In this document: piece by piece, positions 1 through 12,840 of the stretch
Layout of the letters: the number at the start of each line of letters is the position of its first letter
Position numbering within the stretch: position 1 is the stretch's first letter
NCBI GenBank assembly: GCA_013399305.1
Contig: VXAI01000117.1
Span: 644,497 to 708,496, forward strand
DNA from: Rostratula benghalensis
Taxonomy: Eukaryota > Chordata > Aves > Charadriiformes > Rostratulidae
Direction: 5' to 3'
DNA: 64,000 nt
Made by a program: the position numbers and the translations under genes
Notes under the pieces: generated by a model
What the model saw: the letters and a program-made list of their open reading frames with translations, nothing else
What the model was told of the DNA's origin: nothing
Databases searched by the model: none

Positions 1-3000
1 GCCAAGTGTGAGCCCCTCCCAGCCCCTGCTTCGGGTACTGGAAATGTTATTTTCCATTTGCAGCTGACATCAGCGTATGCTCGGCATCAACGTATATCAA
101 GATACCCACCAGGGGACTCTGAAAGGAGAAAAAGTTGTTTGTTTGGAAAGGTGTTTTGACAGGTTTCTAAATGAGATACAGGGCATTTGGGAGCTTGTGG
201 TGTGAAGCAGAAATGGCTCCCAGCCCTTCCCCCTGCTTCTGGAGCGCTCGCTTCCTGAGCCTCGAGGCATCTGCAAATGCAAGAAATACTTGAAATTACA
301 AAAATTGGAAGAGGCATTTTGGTAGCTCATATTTCTTAGGGTACATGAAACTCCAGTAGGTCACTAGCTGGATAAAGTGGATAAAGCATAATCCCTGTGC
401 AGACCATAAATAGTTTGTCTACTCCGAGCAGTGGGAAAGAAAAAGGGGGAGAGGGTGGAGAAGGCGGGGATTATGGGCCAATTAGGGGGAGACATTTCCC
501 ACAAATATTTTATTATTTGCTCACACCTTTACTGTGTGTGAAATCAGGGGTCTATAATAACTTTCCAGTTCCTAAACCCCAGTTGCTTGATTCAGAAGCT
601 GCAGTGGGTTCGCAGGAGTTGTCGGCTCCTGCATGGAGCCCACTGCCCTCACTGGGCAAGTCCTTGATTTTATTAAACTGATCATAACCTCATACAACAG
701 CATTCCCTAAAGCAGATGGCTGGCCTTTCCCTTCTCATCCTCCTGTACTCTCCATTCCTGAGTCACCAGGGTACCTGTGCTGGATCACGCTGGGGCCCCA
801 CTGGATAATGAAACAGGTGATGAAACCTCATGATGGAGTTGGGAAACAATAGTTCTTATTGCCCAGTGCTCTCGATTGTTAATCTTAAAACAAAATTGCT
901 ATTAATCTAAGAAAAAAAAAAAAGAGGTTTGTATTTTATGTGGTTATATTTACAATTTTTTTTAAACTTCTTTTCTTAATGGAAACTTCTAGCAAGAATG
1001 TTTCCATGTCTCTCCCATGTATAAAGATATGGTTTGTTGTTGAACCTGGTAGATTGCAGTGATGTAATATCTCTGCAAGGAGGAGCATTGACAGCAATAT
1101 GAGTTTTTCTGGAGTTAGTTCTTATTAGATTTGAGGCGAGTTGTTTGGGTTTTTTTTTTGCTAATTTATTTATGGGCATTTCAGCAATACTTTTGGTCAG
1201 TCAAGGAATGAGCAGAATGCTGTAATGTTAAAAAAACGGAGTTATGATCAGTTTGTGAAGGGAACTGGGAGGAAAACATGCAAAAGAAGTTGCAAGTGCT
1301 AGGACAAAGGAAAGGGAATGGCACAATACTGCTCAGCTCTTTAAATGTTATCTTGTGCCAAAATGTCTAGGTTTTGTTTTCTTATTTTTAAGGGAAGAAT
1401 TATTGGAAGAAAAAAAAAACCCACTTCATATTAAAATTACCTCTTTTGTGTGCTTTTCTAGTGGTTTGCCTACAAATAGAAAGTTGTCATTTAGTATCAG
1501 TGAATTGTATTAGCCTCTTATCTTAATTATGCTTTGAAATTGCGTAGGCCGGTAGCTCACTAATGCCTTCCACAGTTATTGCAGGAGGACGGGAAAAAAA
1601 TCCTTGCCTGCTTAAGGAGTGAGGTTGGGAACCTGTGTGCAAAAGCCTCCTCACCTGGAACTGGACTGGAGGGTGGTGCTGGAGCTGGTGGAGCTGCTCC
1701 CTGACAGGGATGGCACCAACTGATGTGCAGCCTGGGGCTTCTCCTTTCACTGCACAACCTATTCACCCACCCACGGGTTGATGTGGTACCAAGTGAGCTC
1801 TGCAAAGTGAGGGAAGCCACAGGAGATGCAGGGAGGGGGACATCAGTCATGGCAGTGTGCAGGGTAGGGATGGGAGGTGGTGGTGCAGAAGCGGTCTCCT
1901 ACGTGGATAGCAAGTGGCAAGGTCGATTGTCTATCTGCAAATGCCCTCTCAAAAAACAAAAACCAACCAAACAAACAAACAAAAAAGAGCATTAGAGTCT
2001 TTACCCAGGACTTTTTGTCATCAAATAGCAATGTCTGGGAACAGACCTAATGGACACCATACTTTTGTAATAGCTGAAATGCAGCAAGTCCTAAGTACTG
2101 GCAAGGGACAGAGGTGCAAATGGATTTTAAGATAATCTTCTCTAGTCCTTTTTCTCCACTCTCTGTTTCAGAAGAAATCCCCACTAGTGGGCAAAGTGGA
2201 AAACACAGCTCCCATCCTTCTCCCTTTATGTGTTTGCCAGAGGGAAATGTCCTACTGTAGAAACTGTACCTCCTAAAATTGCATGTAAGACTATGTGTGG
2301 ACTACAGTACCATGAAGAATCATATCTGAAACCTCTCCAAATACTTCTTTTCTTTTAAAATTGGGAATGACCCTTAAACTGCAAACAAAGACTAACGAAT
2401 ACAACTCCCCAGGAGAGAGCAGACGCACTGTGTGGCACACCGGGGTCCAAGCGAGCACCAGATCCAGCTTGTCACCTCCTCTCAGCACCAGGATGCAGCG
2501 AGCATGGTTGCTGCACTGTGGAACTGATCCACTGCAAACAGCCAACAAGTCTTTGAGCGCTCCACTCCTGGAGGAGGCAAAACCTGTCATTTATGAGCCA
2601 CTAAGTAGGAAGAGGACTTCAGTGGTGATAGAGAGAGGGAAGCAATTACTTAAAATGGTAACTTACACCGGTTTTCTGTTGGACATCATCCCAAGCCAAG
2701 AGAAAAGGGCTGGCTAACTCAACAGCCACCGCTGAGCTCAAGCACGTTTGTCACTTTAGATTTCACCATTGTTTTCTCATGTAGCCACGCATATGTCCCT
2801 TATGTAGGTTTGCTGTGTCCTGAGCGGGAATGGAAATTACCACTGGCTGAACAGAGTCTTTCCTTGTCTCTGTCCCCTGGGTAGCTTGCTATTCCTGTTT
2901 CTTTTGGTTCTGTTCAAAATGTAGTATGTATGTATAATCTTATTGCATGTAAAGCATGAAAGCACTGTTACACATTTTGGGAGTGGTGTAATGAATTGAG

Positions 3001-3139
3001 AAGAACCTCCGTCTGCCAGCTGGAGGATAACAATATATATATTCTGCTTGGCTCTATAAGCTTTTAGTACTGCCTAAGATAAAACAAGACAGAGATGCAA
3101 GTCCAGTTCATTAGGAGGGTTTGGGAGCATGATTTTATT
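1..3139. other. 5' flanking DNA, no gene recognised
   Basis: Unique-looking, AT-leaning flank upstream of ABTB3. Open frames are short, often begin at non-ATG codons, and none resembles a protein I know. The visible structure is minor: short A and T runs near 910-925 and 950-965, and a CAAA-rich stretch near 1,957-1,985. I cannot assign a regulatory role to any part of it. Confidence 0.7.
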
Positions 3140-3360
3140 ATGTACATTTGTTGCAAAGAAAAGATTAGGTTAGATGTAAGGAAGGCTGTTTCGAGCAGTA
3201 AAATTATTTGGACTGAGGAACAGACCATTCAGGGAAGTTGTAGAGCCTTCATCATGGATGGTTTTAAGAAAAGAAGAGATTAAAATCTGTCAGGATTCAT
3301 GTGGAGGTTGCAGTCGATCCTTTCTTAGCACAAAGGACAAGATTCAACATCTTGTAAAGA
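3140..3360 (+). repeat. Old, diverged CR1-like LINE 3' fragment
   Basis: The + strand keeps the order of landmarks of the 3' end of old CR1 families: a 'ttagatgtaaggaag' segment, then 'cagggaagttgtagagcctt', then a 'ggttttaagaaaagaag' segment, then 'ctgtcaggattcatg', and finally a degraded 'atcctttcttagcac' segment. One frame across 3,095-3,283 still reads like the end of the ORF2 coding region (IRLDVRK near the middle, FKKRRD at the end). Divergence is high, so this is an ancient insertion. The call is by pattern memory; a masking search would set the exact ends and subfamily. Confidence 0.55.
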
Positions 3361-4199
3361 CAGTAAGTACTGCTGTGTTCACTATGTGGATCTCTGAACC
3401 AAACTGCACTTGAGAACTGGTGGTAATGCCCTTGGCTGGTGTGGGAGCAAGGGCTTCAACCAAAGAACTGCCTTGGGGTCTCCGGTCCCATCTCTGCAGC
3501 ACAGCATCTCATCTCGTACAGCAGCCAGTGACAGACCCATGAGGAACCTTCCTCTGGCATAACCTCCCCATTTCTGACAAATGGCTGTTGTGAAACTTTC
3601 TGAGATGAAGATTGCATGTGCATCATTGTGTTTAACAGTTACCAGTGGCCTTAGCCTCCAGGAATTTGTCAGTTCTCTTTCTGAAATCATTTATGTTCTT
3701 TGCTTTCAAAACATACCCATGGTTATGGGCTCCACAGCTTTATTATATGCAGTGAGATTTGGGTTTGGCTGGCAGTTTCTCTGAGCAGCCCCGGTTAGTG
3801 GCTTCTGAGAAATCCCGAGTAATCACTCCTCTCCATGCCAAGCACGAGTCTATGTCTCTAACAGACCTCCACTCGACACACAGGGGCATGAGGACTGCAG
3901 GAAGAAAGGGGAGAAGGGTTTTGAGGTCGGTGGGAAGTAGGAGCTGCTGCTTTTGCACAATAGATGAGTACAGCCGGGCGCAGCCCTTTTCCATAGGGTC
4001 TGCACAAGGAGTGTCTGACAGGCTGCATCTTGTGGGGCTCCTGCTGAGTCCTTGCCGGGGGTCCTCGGGCAGCCTGCTGCTGAAATCAGCAGGATGGAGC
4101 AGACTGGGGCAAAACCGGGTGGTGCAGCATCCGGCTGCCCTGTGTCCTTCCCTCTCACTCATGCTGGAGGCACCAGCAGTGTCTCCCTCCCAGCTAGCG
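3361..4199. other. Flanking DNA, no gene recognised
   Basis: No exon or repeat recognised. Base composition rises in GC from about 3,960 onward and stops become rare on both strands. This gives long but unconvincing open frames, including one running 3,759-4,544 through the assembly gap that begins at TTG and resembles no known protein. Confidence 0.6.
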
Positions 4200-4820
4200 A
4201 GCTGGTGGCCTCATCGCGTCACTCGTCCCTGCTCCTTTCGGTCTTGCGCGGTGTTTGAGGAGCAACACCGGAGTCACCTCCCTGAGACGGCTTGTCTAAA
4301 CAGTTGGCAGCAGTCGCTGGGTGGCCAGCCCGGCAGGGATGATGCTACCACCTCATGCCAGCGCTCGGTTCCTTTTTTGGCGGGGGGGNNNNNNNNNNNN
4401 NNNNNNNNNNNNNNNNNNNNNNNNNNNNNNNNNNNNNNNNNNNNNNNNNNNNNNNNNNNNNNNNGACTGGCCGGCAGGCTGCAGCCCCAGAGGCTCCTCC
4501 GCCAGAGATGTGCATTTCACACCTGCTGTACGGGTGCAAGATGACAGCCTTGCTTTGCAAATTAAACCCCTGTGATTTAGAAACATTAGCACTCCTCCGC
4601 CTTCCCCACCAACATAAGCAAAGGGGCCTCGGAAGGCTCCCTGCTTGTTCGCGGCGGTCGGAGGTAGCGCCGGGGGTGGGGGGAAGGAGGATCCTGCGAA
4701 CTCTGCTTCTGATGTGAGCTGGTATTGGGGTGCACAGCACATCGAATTTTGAATGCGAAAAGTCACATCGTCCCCCCTGACGCTGAGGACGTCCCCTTGT
4801 GCTGTCGGGCAGCCTGGTTT
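4200..4820. promoter_or_regulatory. CpG-rich patch 4 kb upstream of ABTB3
   Basis: By eye there are about 13 CpG dinucleotides in the 188 bases before the gap at 4,389, at roughly 58 percent GC. A second cluster lies after the gap, with seven CpGs in the line 4,621-4,680 and five in 4,741-4,800. This stands out from the CpG-poor flank and approaches island-like observed/expected values. It could be a distal CpG island, an unannotated promoter or an enhancer. No start site or exon is visible, and the likely GC-richest core is hidden in the gap. Confidence 0.4.
4389..4464. other. Assembly gap, 76 N
   Basis: Run of 76 undetermined bases directly after a run of seven G. It sits inside the CpG-rich patch, so the missing sequence is probably GC-rich. 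Confidence 0.99.
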
Positions 4821-5933
4821 TTTTTGTGCCGTGGTGGTTTCTCCTGCAGTTCTCAAGAAGGTGCCATTTGCGGGCAGTTGACTGGGTGGGGAAGGAAATA
4901 ATTGCGCACTTAACTGTTCTCCCCCACAAACTCCTGCTTCCCATTCACTGCAGTTTGCCCCGAGCACCTTTTTAAACCGTGGTTTAATTTCCCTCTTTCA
5001 GAGTTTTTGCTGGCCTTTACCATCCTGGAACGGTACTTAATCAGCGTCAGTCCTCCTCCCCAAGTCTGAATTCTCCGTAGAGATAATTGATATCCACATC
5101 TCCAACAAGCTGAAAATTGTTCCCCCTCAGCTTTTGACATATAAAGGGACTTTTGTTTCCTGCGGTGGAGGTTTTTGGGTTTTTTTTTTTTGTCTAAGAG
5201 GCCAATGACCCCGGCTGTAAAGCTTGAGGAGCAGGGTACAGCTGCAGACACCTGCCTTTCAGCCCAGGGCAGGAGAGGTGTGGTGCCCTTCCTGGATTAA
5301 AGCTGAGGACTGTCTCCACAACTCACCCCATGTGGGCACCGGACTCCTTGCAGGGGTGTGTTTCTCTCCAAACTGTTTGATCCTGTCTTTTCCCAGGACG
5401 GTTTCAAGAACGAAGCCACCCTGTCGTGGGAGCGCTTTCAGATGTCCTTCCAAATCACGTTGATGCTTGGTCTGGGATGCAGCAGCTGAGGTACCTGCCT
5501 GGGTGCAGGCAGGTGAGAAGCTTCAGGTGTTGAAGATCACCAGAGATCCAGAATGGCCACTCTGCACTGATCCAAACTTCCAGCCCTTTCAATGAGAGGG
5601 TAATCAGTCTTCTGAAGAGATGAGTCAGAAGCTCTCACTGCTCCTTTTGAAAGTTTAAACCAGCCTGGTGCTGCTGACAAGCCTTTGCTGTGTCCAAGTG
5701 TCTCAACATTTGCAGGATCCTGCACATCTTGCTGTGACTACAAAATCTCTAGTAAAGCCCAATGTTTGGCTTTCTGAATTAAAACAAAACAAAAAAAATC
5801 TCCAACCTCTTTTGAAGTACAAACTAGCTCTGAGTCAGAAATACCAATGCCTGAGTCTGCACACAGCCTGAGACAACTGTCCACTTCTCATTTCTCCTGT
5901 TCATCTCCATGTGTGGTTAATCCTGTAGACTAA
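4821..5933. other. Flanking DNA, no gene recognised
   Basis: Mixed-composition sequence with no exon, RNA gene or repeat that I can support. There is a T run near 5,178-5,190. Open frames are short and unrecognised. Confidence 0.65.
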
Positions 5934-5996
5934 AAAATGATGCTTCAGAGGTCAGCACCACCCTAGGGCTGGCATTGACCTCTGAAGCACCATTTT
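5934..5996. repeat. 63-nt near-perfect inverted repeat (hairpin)
   Basis: The left arm core GCTTCAGAGGTCA (5,942-5,954) is exactly complementary to the right arm TGACCTCTGAAGC (5,976-5,988). Pairing continues outward for another eight positions with a single mismatch (5,940 against 5,990), giving 21 of 22 paired outer-arm positions. The 21-nt centre contains CCCTAGGG and can partly pair with itself. Each arm also carries an AGGTCA nuclear-receptor half-site. Size and shape resemble a pre-miRNA or a tiny palindromic element. Expression is unknown and no known miRNA was recognised. Confidence 0.8.
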
Positions 5997-8084
5997 CTTA
6001 CGAGAACTGGTGAATAAACCACCCAGCTCACCTGTTCCATCCTCCCTGGGTGACCACCTTGTGTCTTCATGTAGCCAAATAAACTATTTGCTACAAAACT
6101 TCTCCAGCTTAGACATTCCCTGGGTTTGACCTCCTGTTGCGTGTGCTCAGCACGAGCAGTTGTGGCACTTTGCAAAAGCATAGGGACAGACCCAAGTGCA
6201 TCTTGAGTGATGGATAAAAGGTAGAAAAACAAATAACCCGAGGGTTTTGGTCCTGGTGGTGCCTGCCTTCTCCTACCAAATGGAAACATGAATTTTGAAC
6301 AGCCATTGCACTGAAGTGCTGAAGACACCAGAGGGCTCTTACTGCGAGTCGTACCACTGGATCGCCACAAAGTCCACAGGATTTTGCTCTCAAAGCACGG
6401 CTCTCATTTTTAATGACACCACCACCCTCATCCCCCTACCCTGCCAAAGACCTAGCTGCTGCCAGAACTGTGGGCCTGAACTTATTTGCAGCATGACAGT
6501 GGTCGTTTTTTCCTCAGCTCTGCTATTTTTTTTAATTTATTTTTATCAGGAAATGGTGCACAGCGCATCTTGTGGAAGGACCGAGGCTGTGCTGAGAAAC
6601 CAGTTTCTGACAGCACTTGACTTGATCTGGAAGACAACCCCTTCTCGCTGTTTTCGATGGTGTCATCGTTTCCCCCCCAAAACCTGTTTGACAAACGAGC
6701 CTACCTGTAGCTGCGTTTGCGCCTTTCATATAGGAAGTTTATGTTGAAGGATCGCCAGGCTTCGCTCACTTGGACAGGGAAATCTCTTACGTGACTCGCC
6801 TTGTCTGCTCAAGAATTTTGGCCGCCTCTGTTGGCATGATAGAGAAATGTGTCTGCTGGGCTTTTATTCTTAAAGGGATAGAATTTCGCTGGTATTTTTA
6901 CACTTAAAAGGATATAACATTTCTTCAAAAACAGAACACACCAGCGTATACATTCTCAGTCTGTTGCCTGGGATATTAGCCAGGCGGCTCCTAATAACAC
7001 TAAAGCCCAGCAATGTAAGATTAAAGTGTATTGGTTGGGAATAAATTGTCTGTTTATTGCGCAAGAAATCTTCATCTGCATAGGAAGCACACCCTAAGCC
7101 CAATACACATCCTACTTGTCAAAGTCCTGGTGATGCTCAGGGGGTTAATTTCAGGAACGCCTAACAGCTGTATTGTACTTGTTTTAATTATTTGGAAAGT
7201 GCTCTTCCTGACTCAAGTGATGTCTGGTATTCTTACGTGGCGGTTTCTGCTGGGTTTCAAAACATCTTAACTGTCTCATGCTGCCTGTGTGTGTGCCTGT
7301 TGCCACCTTTCATTCATTTATAGCAACATCGGGAAACTGCCGGTGTGAAAAACCGGTGAGGGCTGGAGGGAGACTCCAGTTTATGTGCCTGAGGAGCCGG
7401 CGGTGGTGGATGTAACACAGACAAGCTTCACACCTTGCTGTTCCCAGGCAGGAGGGACAGAGGACATGGTGCATGGGGACACGGTAGGCCACATTCCTCC
7501 CTGAGCCTCACTGGGTTGGTGCTGGATTAATGGTTTGAGAGACACAAGATAACTTTCTCCATCAGAAATTTTACTTTTCAGTAAGGCTTCTTCTAGTGCT
7601 AGGGGAAAATCCATTTATAGAACACTCTGTAAAGATATTTACATTATAGCCAGCTATGGTATTCTGCTTTCAAGGTCTCAGTGTTTTCAAGCTGGCCAGG
7701 TGCAGGGATGGGGAGAAGAGACACTTGGGCACTTGACCCAAGCTGGCCAACAGGATTATTTGATACCATGAACATCACATTCAATATAAATTAGAAAGTT
7801 TGCTGAGGAGTTTCTCTTCTTCTATGCTGTCTGTGATCCTGAGAACTTCTTGCCCAGATGCCGGACCCCCAAGGCCTTCCCTTCATCCCGAAACCAGCCT
7901 GCTCCCAGTGTCTGACATTAGCTGTCTGCTGCCAGGCGTGCATATAATCCACCTGTATTTTGGTAGGGGGATCAATATTGGTTAGTTAGTGCTATTAATG
8001 TTAATTACCTAGTCCTGTTCTATTAAACCTGTTTGTATTTCAACCCTCGGTTTTCCTCCTTTTTGTCTCCGATTCCCCTTCCCC
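5997..8084. other. Proximal flank upstream of the CpG island
   Basis: No gene recognised. A frame of 150 codons on the + strand at 6,295-6,747 begins at TTG, matches nothing I know, and is best treated as chance. Just before the CpG island, around 7,990-8,010, are TAAT cores (attaatgttaattacc), a possible homeodomain-binding patch. Confidence 0.6.
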
Positions 8085-8268
8085 GGTGGGGAGGGGTCAT
8101 CGGGTGAGGGAGCAATTCCCTAAACGACAAGGAACCGCTGTGGGTTCTTCAAACCGCAGCATCTTCGGGACTGGACCGCGGGTTCCCCGCGCGGGCGGGA
8201 GGATGCTCGTAGCTGCGGTGGGACCGGACCGGGGCCAGCGCTGAGAGAGACCGCTCCCCCCACCTTCA

Positions 8269-8293
8269 CCTCCTCCTCCTCCTCCCCCCCCCC
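8269..8293. promoter_or_regulatory. CCT repeat plus C run, possible promoter G-quadruplex (- strand)
   Basis: Five CCT units run straight into ten C. The opposite strand is therefore a GGA repeat next to a G run, a class of sequence known to form stable quadruplexes. It lies about 80-100 bp upstream of the CCAAT modules. Function is inferred only. Confidence 0.5.
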
Positions 8294-8340
8294 ACGCTGC
8301 GCGGTGCGGCGCGGCGCGACCCGTCTCTGCGCGGAGCAGA

Positions 8341-8348
8341 AGGGGCGG
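8341..8348 (+). promoter_or_regulatory. GC box (Sp/KLF-type)
   Basis: GGGGCGG core within aggggcgg, about 27 bp upstream of the first inverted CCAAT box. Assigned by motif only. Confidence 0.5.
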
Positions 8349-8371
8349 TACCACCAGGCGCAGGGCACGGT

Positions 8372-8416
8372 CCTATTGGTCGTCGGGCACGGCTCTTTGC
8401 ATTTCCCCGCCCCCTC
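8372..8416 (+). promoter_or_regulatory. Promoter module 1: inverted CCAAT, CTTTGCAT, GC box
   Basis: In order: CCTATTGGTC with the ATTGG core at 8,375-8,379 (reverse CCAAT, the NF-Y class), CTTTGCAT at 8,395-8,402 (a one-base variant of the octamer, POU class), and a C-rich GC box CCCCGCCCCCTCC starting at 8,405. The same elements recur in the same order and spacing 53-54 bp downstream, which makes a designed or duplicated promoter unit more likely than chance motifs. Confidence 0.65.
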
Positions 8417-8423
8417 CTCGATG

Positions 8424-8475
8424 TTCCATTGGTCTGCAGACGTAGACGCTTTGCATAGCCCTGCCCCCTAGCCCC
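8424..8475 (+). promoter_or_regulatory. Promoter module 2: inverted CCAAT, CTTTGCAT, C-rich box
   Basis: Second copy of the module: TTCCATTGGTC with ATTGG at 8,428-8,432, CTTTGCAT at 8,449-8,456, then CCCTGCCCCCTAGCCCC. The CCAAT-to-CTTTGCAT interval is 21 bp here against 20 bp in module 1. The GC box has changed from CCGCCCCC to CTGCCCCC. Transcription probably starts a little downstream, but no start-site motif is decisive. Confidence 0.65.
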
Positions 8476-9898
<1,423 letters not shown>

Positions 9899-12820
9899 TG
9901 AGAACAGGGAGGGAGCTGCCGAGCATCCCCTTCTGGCTTTGCCCTGGCTGCCCGCCTGCCTTCGGGAGCGGCTGTGTGTGTTTGTTTTTGGGGGCGGCTG
10001 GCAGAGAGGGATCGGCGGAGGAGGGGGTGGGGGTGGTGTGGTTGGGTGATAGACGTGGTTCCGAGCTTCAGTTTTCCACAGGAAATGGCAGAAGCGCAGC
10101 TGAGCGCTCACAAGCGAGATCAAACTTTGTTACATATGCAGTGGTTTGGCCAGAGGTTGCGTGGTTGGCGCTGAAATGTAGTCTTTCTGGACAGATTTCA
10201 TTCATGTTGCTGCTTGTTTACCCAGAGCTTGACACAGATGCAACACGATGATGCATCAACTTCCTGGGGATTTTTTTTTTCACCCCCCCACCCCTTCTTC
10301 TTTTCCTTTTATTATTTTTTTTTTTTTTTTTTTAAACAAAGTCCGGTATTTTAAACGAGTTGTCGTTTGGCAGAGCAGGATCCCAAAGTTGACGTTTCTT
10401 ATTTCAGCTCCCTCTGTTTGTTAGGGAAGGGGAAGTGGAACGAGCCGCATCTCAGGCAATCTGAGTTGAAATCGGGTGGTTTTCTCCTACCTTCTCTTAA
10501 GCGTGCACAGGCACATGCAAACACTTTTATTCGGCTTACATATGAAATACCTGTCACGCTGACATGCAAATAGTGTGTGTGTGTGGGAAACGGGGGAGAG
10601 AAGGGAACCGGGAGAACAAGGATAACTGGAAGCCTAGATCAAGTCTTCAGATAAGCCCTGCTAAGTTGTTGTAGCCACAGAGGATGCGTTGCAGCTAATT
10701 ATCTATTGTGCTAAGTCACCTTCTCTCCCAGAAGAGACCCAAAGGAGGATCCAAGCAGGAGCAAAAGAATCCCCCTCCTCGGTGTGAACAGATGTGGCTC
10801 TGTTATATTCCTCTGGCGGTTTTAGTCCAGCCGCGGATGTCCTCCCTAGAGGCTTTGCTGAACCTCCCCTCGAAATGCATCTGCTGTCGGGGCGGTGGGT
10901 TGCAGGACCCTCCTGCTTTATTCTAGGGCTGTTGCGGACAGGCACGTCTTCCCCAGCTGTGCCACCCTTGGTTTTTTGTCCTCAAGTCCTGGTACTGTGC
11001 CTGTAGGTTTCCCATGGCACAGTGTTGCGTTTCTGACATTGCAGCACTGGCTGTGCAGGCTCCTACTGAGCCTTTCATTTTGTTTTGCGGCTCTGTCTCG
11101 TAACTCCCTCTGTATCAGCTTGCTGGATTTAAATTAACTTGATTCTGCCCCTCATTTATCTACCTTCCAGAGACCCGATTTGGTGTTTTCATCTCCATTT
11201 TGTTGTAGCTTTACCTGGGGCACAAACCTCCTCCATAGCTCAGTCCTGACTCCAGCAAATGCCATTTTTCTAAGAGGTTCGGTTTAGACCCAAGCAAATT
11301 GTCCATTTTGTTTTTACCTCCCTCCAAGTGTCATTATGTTTTCTATGCAAATGACTGTAATGTTATTTTGCTTTTTAGCATCTTACAATACGTAGTTCGA
11401 CATCTTGTTAACATATATTTAGGGTTACAGGTGCAAACAAGAGTCAGGCTGTCTTGTAATAAAAGCCATTATTTATTGCTGTTTATGTAGATTTAATCCA
11501 AGGATGCTTTGCGTGCTCTTAACTACTTTCATGACAACTAAAACAGCTATTATAAACCATTAAACACATCAGCCTGTTTCTTCACCAGTGAGATACGTAT
11601 CTGTTTATGTAGTCCTCACCGTTTTTATGTCTGAGTCCTCCATGGTTGGTTGCAAATGTTTCCTTCTCGGGCACTTAAAAGGTGGGGAAATTTGATGTGA
11701 GAGATTATTTGACCTGCTCAAAACTATTTGGGCAATCTGTGGTAGGAGGCCGGGACTGCTGGAAGCTATGTCTATGTCGTAGGATAACCACAAGCTCGTT
11801 CTTTCTCTGTACTCAGTGCTTGAAACACTGTGATAAAGCAACTTAATAGGTAGGAGACTTTTCACATCTCTCTGTACTACTCAAGGAGTTAGAAAGCACC
11901 TTTGTACTCTGGAGGTTCAATAAATCAGGGTGCCATTCCCCAGCTGGGTGGCACGTAGATGCACGGGCACTGAAATTGGTGGATTTGGCCCATCAGAGGT
12001 GAATGGGAGGTGGTGGCTGGGCCCTTTCTGGAAATGCTGTGGCCAACACGGTCTGAGTGAAGGGAGAGAAAGGAAGGCAGTGCAAAAGCAAAGCCTCCAA
12101 CCTCAGTACCTAACCTGCAGGCAGGGTTTTTTGGGGCACAGGTGGTGTCTGTCTGACAGGCAAACGTCAAACTTTTAAAAATGTTCCAGGCTAAATTCAA
12201 TACCTTAAATTCCATCTGGACAGTGAAACAGGTATCCCGTGAAGATCATTGGATGCAAGTAAGGAGGAACGTGAGTTCATGCATGATGTAGTCAGAGATT
12301 GCTTTTACATAGCTTGTGAACACAAGTGTTGGGGAAGATGGTCTGAGGATTTGAAAGACACAAACAAGCCTTTCAGGACTTTCTCATCAGCTGTGTTAGA
12401 GCATTTAGTGGTTTAGGTGAGGTTTTTTAGCTTGGTGTCATACCCTGCCATCTTGGAAGCTGCTGAATAAGATCAGTATTGCAAGATAACTTGCTTCTTC
12501 CTATAAGTGATGGTCATGCACCTTCAGACAAAGAAGGTGTCTGAGCTGGTTCTTTCAGTGGGTTCTTCACCTTCGGTGGGGCTTGTCTTGGGTACATCTG
12601 CCCCACGCTCGGACAGCTGTCTTGACAGGAGCTCCGCTTTCCAACAGCTTCCTGCGCATCCCTGGTGTGGCCCGTGGATGAAGGTGGTGGCACTGCTTCG
12701 TGCATTGCAGGCAGCAGGCCACATCTCTACAATAAGCCTCTTGACAACTTCTGGTGTGGTACGGTAGTAGGGATGACAAAGGAGAAGCAGGCAGTGGTGT
12801 CAGGAACAAGGTGCTGGAGC

Positions 12821-12840
12821 ACGCCAGCAGCTGCTGGCGT
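12821..12840. repeat. Perfect 20-bp palindrome centred on CAGCTG
   Basis: ACGCCAGCAGCTGCTGGCGT reads the same on both strands. The centre is the E-box CAGCTG. A perfect 20-bp palindrome is expected in about 6 percent of random windows of this size, so it is notable but not decisive. Could bind a bHLH dimer, or be a chance event. Confidence 0.9.

Noticed and set aside
3759..4544. 261-codon + strand frame
   Set aside because: Starts at TTG, crosses a gap counted as 26 unknown residues, and lies in a GC-rich area open on both strands. No known protein features.
6295..6747. 150-codon + strand frame with a hydrophobic stretch
   Set aside because: Non-ATG start, no family match, no splice or promoter context. 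The hydrophobic run comes from a T-rich stretch.
8351..8366. CTCF-like core (ccaccaggcgcaggg)
   Set aside because: Differs from the core consensus at two informative positions; too weak to list as a site from sequence alone.
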